A DNA stretch of 17,966 nt, from contig CALDKO010000079.1 of NCBI GenBank assembly GCA_937898165.1, forward strand, positions 1 to 17,966, written 5' to 3'. The notes below the pieces were generated by a model. The model saw only the letters and a list, made by a program, of their open reading frames with translations, had not been told where the DNA came from and made no database searches. Numbering within the stretch: position 1 is the first letter of the stretch; every line of letters starts with the position of its first letter. Both the position numbers and the translations under genes were made by a program. This stretch comes from an uncultured bacterium. GTDB lineage: Bacteria > Patescibacteriota > Minisyncoccia > Phycocordibacterales > UBA1006. This document shows positions 13,330-17,966 of this stretch, piece by piece.

Positions 13330-14166
13330 ATGAAAAAAACGACCTCACCGATGAAAAAAGACAAGATTCCTGCTTTCGCAGGAATGACAACAAATACAAA
13401 AAAACTTATTGTCGCCAACTGGAAAATGAATCCAACCGACGGAAAAACAGCATTGTCATGGTTCAAGAAAATTCAAAAAACTGCGCACAAATATGGGAAA
13501 AATGTAGAAACAGTTATTTGTCCGCCTGCAGTGTATTTGCAATCACTACAATCTTTGGTTACAGATCGAGATTGCGTATTAGGTGCACAAAACTGTTTTT
13601 ATGAAAACTCAGGATCATACACCGGTGAAATTTCACCTGAAATGATTTTTAATGCTCGAGCTCGATATGTAATTATCGGACATAGTGAACGGCGCGCATT
13701 AGGTGAAACCAATGAAATAGTAAATAGAAAAATACAAAAAATATTACAATATCCACTGTCAGTAATTTTGTGTGTTGGTGAAAAAAAACGATCAGATAAC
13801 GGTGCACACTTTAAAGAGATTAAAAAGCAAATTATAGAATGCCTACAAGATGTTCCGATCACTGCATATGATCGAATAGTTATTGCCTATGAACCTGTTT
13901 GGGCTATTGGTAAAGACGCAAAAAGATCAGCAACCGCAGAAGAATGTTTTGAAATGGTTACGGTGATTCGTCGCAGTGTTGCAGAACTTACTAAAAATCC
14001 AGAATTGGGACAAAATATAAAAGTGTTGTATGGTGGATCCAGTAACGCAACTAATACACAAGAATTTTTAACCACCGGTGGGGCTGATGGATTATTGGTA
14101 GGACGAGCCAGCCTAGATCCAAAGGAATTTTCAACTATGATTACTATTGCATCAAAATTAAAATAA
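13330..14166 (+). CDS. tpiA: Triosephosphate isomerase with a repeat-encoded N-terminal extension
   Basis: Cytoplasmic glycolytic enzyme interconverting dihydroxyacetone phosphate and glyceraldehyde 3-phosphate. The family core begins at residue 24 (KKLIVANWKMN). Catalytic residues are present: Lys32 in NWKMN, His118 in GHSERR, Glu188 in AYEPVWAIGKD. The phosphate-binding YGGSSN (234-239) and GADGLLVG (251-258) are present too. From ATG 13330 the protein has 278 residues, about 20 more than usual. The extra start contains KIPAFAGMT, the translation of a palindromic repeat unit at 13363-13388. Alternative starts are ATG 13351 and ATG 13384; the last lies inside the repeat and would give a normal N-terminus (MTTNTKKLIVANWKMN). 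The -10 box spacing favours 13330. The start is therefore uncertain; function is secure. Confidence 0.95.
   Translation: MKKTTSPMKKDKIPAFAGMTTNTKKLIVANWKMNPTDGKTALSWFKKIQKTAHKYGKNVETVICPPAVYLQSLQSLVTDRDCVLGAQNCFYENSGSYTGEISPEMIFNARARYVIIGHSERRALGETNEIVNRKIQKILQYPLSVILCVGEKKRSDNGAHFKEIKKQIIECLQDVPITAYDRIVIAYEPVWAIGKDAKRSATAEECFEMVTVIRRSVAELTKNPELGQNIKVLYGGSSNATNTQEFLTTGGADGLLVGRASLDPKEFSTMITIASKLK
13363..13388. repeat. Palindromic repeat tail unit inside the tpiA 5' end
   Basis: AAGATTCCTGC, TTTC, GCAGGAATGAC: same ends (AAGAT...ATGAC) and length (26 bp) as the tail units at 6198 and 7611, with diverged stem bases. It is in frame with tpiA, and no head unit is seen nearby. Confidence 0.72.
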
Positions 14167-14175
14167 CAATTTACC

Positions 14176-14275
14176 AAAAAAGATTCTGTTTTCGAATTCT
14201 GCGGAACGCAAGCGCCCTCACGTGGCTTTGCCACTGCGGGTTCGGTCCTCGAATTCTCAAACATGAATCTTTTTT
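14176..14275. other. Structured intergenic element between tpiA and pgk
   Basis: A 100-bp non-coding stretch with outer arms AAAAAAGATTC (14176-14186) and GAATCTTTTTT (14265-14275). Inner pairs are TGTTT/AAACA and GAATTC/GAATTC, then a GC-rich core with GAAC/GTTC, CCC/GGG and a small hairpin GTGGC-TTT-GCCAC (14222-14234). The core is visibly richer in G and C than flanking DNA. The 3' T run makes it terminator-like in the plus direction. It could be a terminator or attenuator, a small structured RNA, or a diverged repeat. Confidence 0.6.
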
Positions 14276-14285
14276 GATTTACTAC

Positions 14286-15407
14286 ATGAATTATTTATCA
14301 CAAACAAACCCAATAGAATTTACAGGAAAACGAGTTATTATACGTGTTGATTTTAATGTACCTATTGAAAATGGAGTTGTTTCAGAATCTGAAGCGTTCC
14401 GTATTCATGCGGTTGTTCCAACCATACAATGGTTGAAAAATGCGGGTGCAAAAATTATCCTAATTTCGCATATTGGTCGTGGCGGTGATTCATTGTCACC
14501 GGTCGCAGATTATATTGCAAAGGTGTTACCAGAACTTGATGTGAAGTTTATTCCTGAAATTATTGGGAATAATGTGGATACTGCAATTTCGAATTTACAA
14601 AACAGCGATGTAATACTACTCGAAAATATTCGACAAAATCCAGGTGAAGAAAAAAATGATTCAGAATTTGCAAAAACTCTTGCAGTATATGCAGATTATT
14701 ATGTGAATGATGCGTTTGCAGTTTCACATCGAAAACATGCCAGTGTTGTTGGTATTCCTGCCATTATTCCAGGCTATGTTGGGCTATTAATTGAATCTGA
14801 AATAAATCATTTGAATCAGGCATTGCAACCACAATCTCCATCAGTTCTCATTATGGCTGGAATTAAATTTGAAACAAAATTGCCATTGATTGAAAAACTG
14901 TTGCCATTATATGATTCAGTAATATTAGGTGGAGGACTGTTGAATACTTATTTAAAATCATCCAATATTTCTGTTGGGAAATCTGTAATTGATGAGTCTG
15001 CGGATTTGTCATCAATTATTGGTAATGCAAAAATTATCGTTCCAGATATAGTAGTTATTGAACGAGACGGAACATCACATGAAATTAATACTCATGAGGT
15101 TATGGAAAACGACGTAATTGTCGATGTGGTTATATCAGAAAAAATGAAAACATTCATTAATACCGCTGCTACTATTGTTTGGAACGGACCTCTTGGTTGG
15201 TATGAAAAGGGGTATGTACAAAGTACACTGGATATTGTTGCAAATTTGGGAACACAAACCCAGACCATTGTTGGTGGTGGAGATACAGTTACTGTTATTC
15301 GAAAGGAAAATTTGGAAGAAAAAATATCGTTTCTTTCTACAGGTGGCGGTGCAATGCTTGAATACTTACAAAATGGAACGCTTATTGGATTATCATCATT
15401 AATATAA
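14286..15407 (+). CDS. pgk: Phosphoglycerate kinase
   Basis: Cytoplasmic ATP-forming glycolytic enzyme converting 1,3-bisphosphoglycerate and ADP to 3-phosphoglycerate and ATP. From ATG 14286 it has 373 residues, shorter than the usual 390-415. Motifs in order: RVDFNVPIENG near the start, ISHIGRGGDS (SHLGRP in most homologues), LLENIRQNPGEEKND, YYVNDAFAVSHRKHASVVGI, LIMAGIKFETKLPLIEKL (the usual GGAKVxxKxxV hinge region, here MAGIK), LGGGLLNTYL, VWNGPLGWYEKGY, IVGGGDTV and FLSTGGGAMLEYL. The frame extends to TTG 14274, but that start lies in the preceding hairpin's T run and adds nothing homologous. It follows tpiA, with the structured element between them; no gapA is in view. Confidence 0.96.
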   Translation: MNYLSQTNPIEFTGKRVIIRVDFNVPIENGVVSESEAFRIHAVVPTIQWLKNAGAKIILISHIGRGGDSLSPVADYIAKVLPELDVKFIPEIIGNNVDTAISNLQNSDVILLENIRQNPGEEKNDSEFAKTLAVYADYYVNDAFAVSHRKHASVVGIPAIIPGYVGLLIESEINHLNQALQPQSPSVLIMAGIKFETKLPLIEKLLPLYDSVILGGGLLNTYLKSSNISVGKSVIDESADLSSIIGNAKIIVPDIVVIERDGTSHEINTHEVMENDVIVDVVISEKMKTFINTAATIVWNGPLGWYEKGYVQSTLDIVANLGTQTQTIVGGGDTVTVIRKENLEEKISFLSTGGGAMLEYLQNGTLIGLSSLI

Positions 15408-15442
15408 AATAATGTGGCATATACATTTTTAAATCAATAGTA

Positions 15443-15448
15443 TATAAT
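15443..15448 (+). promoter_or_regulatory. -10 box for the 15460 surface protein
   Basis: A consensus TATAAT with eleven bases to the ATG at 15460. No convincing -35 is visible. The spacing again suggests a very short or absent leader. Confidence 0.35.
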
Positions 15449-15459
15449 TAAAGTTACCT

Positions 15460-17823
15460 ATGACTATATTCAATTATAAAATTATAAATTATAAGAAATT
15501 TGCTGCTTTTATGGTTCTATTTACCCTAATAGTTAGCTCTTTTAGCTTTTTAATTCAAAAACCGACTACTGTTGATGCAGCAATTACTGATTGTACTACA
15601 GCTGTAGGAAATCTTGTTCAAAATTGTAGTTTTGAAAATCCTGCAGGACCAATAGGTGGTCATATTAATCCAAATCAAGACGTTCTTGATAATGGAGATG
15701 CGAGTATTACTAACTGGCCTACATTTGATGATGGTGGAAAACAGGGTAATGTGGGTACTATATTTAACAACGATGCATTTTTTATTCCTGCACAAGGCGA
15801 CCGTCTTATCGATGTATCTGGGCATACATATGCTGCTGATTATATTGAAAAAGCCGGAATGGGAATTCAGCAGACTATTACAGGCCTTACTGTTGGAAAG
15901 ACATATGAAATTATCTTTTCTCAAGGTTATTCACCAATCCTTCAGCCTTCAAAAGTTACTGTATTAATAGACGGAATGCCAAGTATCGAAGGTATTGGAG
16001 GATTTAATGTAAACAATAGCACTGCGGGAACAACTAATCTTGGACCATTTGTTAAATGGAAAGAACAGCGAACAACATTTGTTGCAACTGCAACATCTGC
16101 AGTTATTGGGTTTAGAGGTGAAGTAACACAAGCTGGGCGAGGAGATTTTATTGATAACATAATTATGAAAGAGGTCGCTGATACAACAGCTCCTATTCTC
16201 ACCCTCTCACCTGCTACTACAACTGTCTCAGGGCCATTTACCGTTACGGTATGTACTAGCGAACCTCTTGCAACTACACCTGTTAGTGCAACACTTGAAT
16301 TAACTGATTTTAATGTGACCAATGGTACTGCAAGTGGGCTTTCTGGACCAACTACTGGACCAAGTTGTCCTGGAGGAGAGATTTATACAGTCACTATAAC
16401 ACCAACTATTGTTGTTGATGGAACTATTACTGTCTCAGTTCCATCAGGCGCAGCAACTGACCCAACAGGAAATTCTAGTACTACTGCAAATACCGTAGTT
16501 GCTACATATGATATTGTAACAGTAATCATTTCTCCTGTGCATATTCAAACTGATAATGGAATAAACAATCAATATGGAACTACTGGTAATACTGTGACAC
16601 TAACCTATACAACTGATATAGATGTTTCAACTGCTGGTACACACACTGTTACTATCGGAGGTCAATCTGTAGTACCATCATGTACAGGTGCAGGGCCTTC
16701 TATATGTACAGCTACATTACCTATAACTGCAATTGTTCCGGCAAGTGATGGATTGGTCCCATTCTCTATTATAGTAGATAGTCAAACGACAACAGCAACA
16801 ACCGACCTTTCATCAGTAACTATCGACCGCACTATCAACGTAGTAATTAACACCCCTGTTCCAGGTGATGATTTATCAACGTTTTTGATTGGTGGTCAAT
16901 GTGAAGTTGGTGCTGGAAATGTAACAATCTCAGGAACTGGATTTACTCCAAACCCTGTGACAACCCCATGTGATAGTTTTGGATATTTTGAATATGATCC
17001 TGTAACTGGAACTCCAGGAACTATTACCATTATTGCAACTCAAACAGATCTTGCAGGAAATGTTGGAACAGATACCAACATATATACACTTGCGGCTCCT
17101 GGATTGCCAGTAGTTACTATTGACTCACCTCGCGGTGTTACTCCGAGAGGTTCTAGTACAGTTTCTGGTACTTGTTCTGAAATAGGTGAAATAGTAGTCA
17201 TTTCAGGAACAGGATTTGAATCAACAGGAAACACTGTTTGTTTGGTAACAGGAACATATGAATATGATATTACAATTACAGGAAATGCTTCGATTAATGC
17301 ATCGCAAACAAACAGTACAGGTACAGCTGTCGCGACAACAACTACACGTTTACCAAGAAGTGGATCTTCAGGAGGGTGTGAACCGGGAGCTCCTTGTGAT
17401 ACTGGTAATTCAAATAATTCTTCCAATAATTCTAATACTCAAATAGATAATTCAAGTAATAATGTCGAGGAGGCTAATAATGAGAATTCTACATGTCCAG
17501 CGTTCACTCAATATTTGAAACAAGGAATGCGTGATGGACAAAACGGAGTATCTGAAGTTTCTAAAGTACAAAAGTTTTTAAATAAAAATCTTGGTATAGT
17601 TTTATCAATTGATGGTGTTTTTGGAAAACGTACACGAGATGCTGTGAAAAGTTTCCAATCTATGCATTTTGCTGAAGTTTTGGCGCCATGGGCGCTATCT
17701 GGACCTACTGGTTGGTGGTACCAATCAACGCGAGGTTATGCAAACTTTATTGAAAATTGTTCAGAAGGAGTTGTGCAACTTGATAACAGTGTAAAAGTAC
17801 AAGATGGTAAAATTGTAAGTTAA
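15460..17823 (+). CDS. Multidomain surface protein with C-terminal peptidoglycan-binding domain
   Basis: A 787-residue secreted protein. Residues 1-41 are a signal peptide (FAAFMVLFTLIVSSFSFLI, cleavage near VDAA). Residues 45-240 resemble a DUF642/choice-of-anchor jelly-roll module: NLVQNCSFENP near the start, GDRLIDVSGH, then IQQTITGLTVGKTYEI and DFIDNIIM. Next come Ig-like modules: one with TAPILTLSPATTTVSGPFTV and VPSGAATDPTGNSS (about 243-345), then several Cys-containing beta modules (for example GGQCEVGAGNVTISGTGF and SGTCSEIGEIVVISGTGF). A Ser/Asn-rich linker lies at about 645-677. The last 110 residues are a PG_binding_1 domain (SKVQKFLNKNLG, DGVFGKRTRDAVKSFQ, LAPWALSGPTGWW), in the version typical of Patescibacteria. 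Likely attached to the wall through the C-terminus; the N-terminal module may bind glycans (inference). Confidence 0.88.
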   Translation: MTIFNYKIINYKKFAAFMVLFTLIVSSFSFLIQKPTTVDAAITDCTTAVGNLVQNCSFENPAGPIGGHINPNQDVLDNGDASITNWPTFDDGGKQGNVGTIFNNDAFFIPAQGDRLIDVSGHTYAADYIEKAGMGIQQTITGLTVGKTYEIIFSQGYSPILQPSKVTVLIDGMPSIEGIGGFNVNNSTAGTTNLGPFVKWKEQRTTFVATATSAVIGFRGEVTQAGRGDFIDNIIMKEVADTTAPILTLSPATTTVSGPFTVTVCTSEPLATTPVSATLELTDFNVTNGTASGLSGPTTGPSCPGGEIYTVTITPTIVVDGTITVSVPSGAATDPTGNSSTTANTVVATYDIVTVIISPVHIQTDNGINNQYGTTGNTVTLTYTTDIDVSTAGTHTVTIGGQSVVPSCTGAGPSICTATLPITAIVPASDGLVPFSIIVDSQTTTATTDLSSVTIDRTINVVINTPVPGDDLSTFLIGGQCEVGAGNVTISGTGFTPNPVTTPCDSFGYFEYDPVTGTPGTITIIATQTDLAGNVGTDTNIYTLAAPGLPVVTIDSPRGVTPRGSSTVSGTCSEIGEIVVISGTGFESTGNTVCLVTGTYEYDITITGNASINASQTNSTGTAVATTTTRLPRSGSSGGCEPGAPCDTGNSNNSSNNSNTQIDNSSNNVEEANNENSTCPAFTQYLKQGMRDGQNGVSEVSKVQKFLNKNLGIVLSIDGVFGKRTRDAVKSFQSMHFAEVLAPWALSGPTGWWYQSTRGYANFIENCSEGVVQLDNSVKVQDGKIVS

Positions 17824-17824
17824 T

Positions 17825-17860
17825 ATTAAAAAACACGTTTTATAAAACGTGTTTTTTAAT
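17825..17860. terminator. Bidirectional terminator, perfect 36-bp palindrome
   Basis: ATTAAAAAACACGTTTTA (17825-17842) followed by its exact reverse complement (17843-17860), with A and T runs on both sides. It serves both the 15460 gene and the convergent minus-strand gene, whose last codons lie within it. Confidence 0.85.
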
Positions 17861-17966
17861 TTCCAACTCAACTCCATAGTGATCAGAGAGCATCGTTTTT
17901 GTTAATTTTTCCTTATGGATTGTTTCTGTTTCCTCAATAAATTTTTTTGAGATACTAGATCGGAAG
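17840..17966 (-). CDS. C-terminal fragment, endonuclease/exonuclease/phosphatase-like
   Basis: The last 38 codons of a minus-strand gene, ending with TAA at 17842-17840. The segment KTMLSDHYGVELEIKKHVL contains the SDH motif with a following Y-G-V/L strand, which closes the catalytic domain of the endonuclease/exonuclease/phosphatase superfamily (the His of SDH is catalytic in that family). The preceding helix is Lys/Glu-rich (SKKFIEETETIHKEKLTK). Everything upstream is missing, so substrate and exact family cannot be told. Bases 17957-17966 match an adapter and probably are not genomic, so the true coding part is 17840-17956. Confidence 0.6.
   Translation of the reverse strand, partial: FRSSISKKFIEETETIHKEKLTKTMLSDHYGVELEIKKHVL
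17957..17966 (+). other. Probable Illumina adapter remnant at the contig end
   Basis: The final ten bases, AGATCGGAAG, equal the first ten bases of the TruSeq adapter (AGATCGGAAGAGC). A chance match exactly at a terminus is about one in a million. Confidence 0.82.

Noticed and set aside
13245..13604. ORF of 119 codons overlapping tpiA in another frame
   Set aside because: It lies inside the tpiA frame and its CFRRNDN segment is just another reading of the palindromic repeat.
14236..14256. tRNA T-arm (GGGTTCGGTCC) in the tpiA-pgk gap
   Set aside because: The T-stem does not pair, and no acceptor stem, anticodon arm or CCA could be built around it.
1..17966. Code 25 (UGA as glycine), as in Gracilibacteria and Absconditabacteria
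   Set aside because: All genes are open under the standard code, and conserved glycines in NusA, TIM and PGK motifs are encoded by GGN, not TGA.
1..17966. Target-site duplications flanking the repeat pairs
   Set aside because: I compared flanks of the four pairs and saw no consistent direct duplication, only general AT richness.

Overview
The window looks like one metagenomic contig from an AT-rich bacterium of the Candidate Phyla Radiation (Patescibacteria, most likely Parcubacteria-like). The lineage call rests on protein style. A large secreted protein at 15460-17823 ends in a peptidoglycan-binding domain with the motif LAPWALSGPTGW, there is a single-membrane-span Gmad2 protein, there is a 'GYAFSD...GLGWISLNS' secreted protein, and there are tandem secreted proteins with 'APINIG...TKIGSLTTESFLKSG' N-termini. 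NusA, triosephosphate isomerase and a short phosphoglycerate kinase fit this. The standard genetic code suffices. Almost every gene stops with TAA, and no start has a convincing Shine-Dalgarno sequence.

Layout. 1-624 (minus) is the N-terminal two thirds of a trigger factor that has a His-rich linker where the PPIase domain normally sits. 707-5116 is an accessory region: a Bacteroidota-style lipoprotein, a DoxX membrane protein with a Cys-rich tail, a small secreted protein, a Gmad2 protein, and a pappalysin-type metalloprotease that carries a type IX secretion C-terminal sorting domain. 5198-7636 is a minus-strand block, nusA - GIY-YIG nuclease - inorganic pyrophosphatase, studded with palindromic 26-27 bp repeats. 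7795-13263 is a probable five-gene plus-strand operon for envelope or surface proteins, including three adjacent paralogues with a conserved N-terminal half and divergent C-termini. 13330-15407 is tpiA-pgk, separated by a strongly structured ~100 bp intergenic element. 15460-17823 is a multidomain surface protein. The right edge holds the last 38 codons of a minus-strand endonuclease/exonuclease/phosphatase-like gene, and the final 10 bases match the Illumina TruSeq adapter.

Most interesting points. (1) Palindromic repeats always occur as a head unit (GTCAT...ATCTT) followed by a tail unit (AAGAT...ATGAC). Four such pairs lie within 2.4 kb, and one pair encloses exactly the GIY-YIG ORF, which suggests a nuclease-linked mobile repeat family. 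(2) A tail unit is fused in frame into the start of triosephosphate isomerase. (3) A T9SS-tagged protease and an SCKKE lipoprotein sit in a genome of an apparently non-Bacteroidota lineage. (4) The tandem surface-protein operon has constant N-terminal and variable C-terminal modules, one of which resembles a thrombospondin type 1 repeat. (5) Several genes have a -10 box only about 8-12 nt before the ATG, suggesting leaderless mRNAs.
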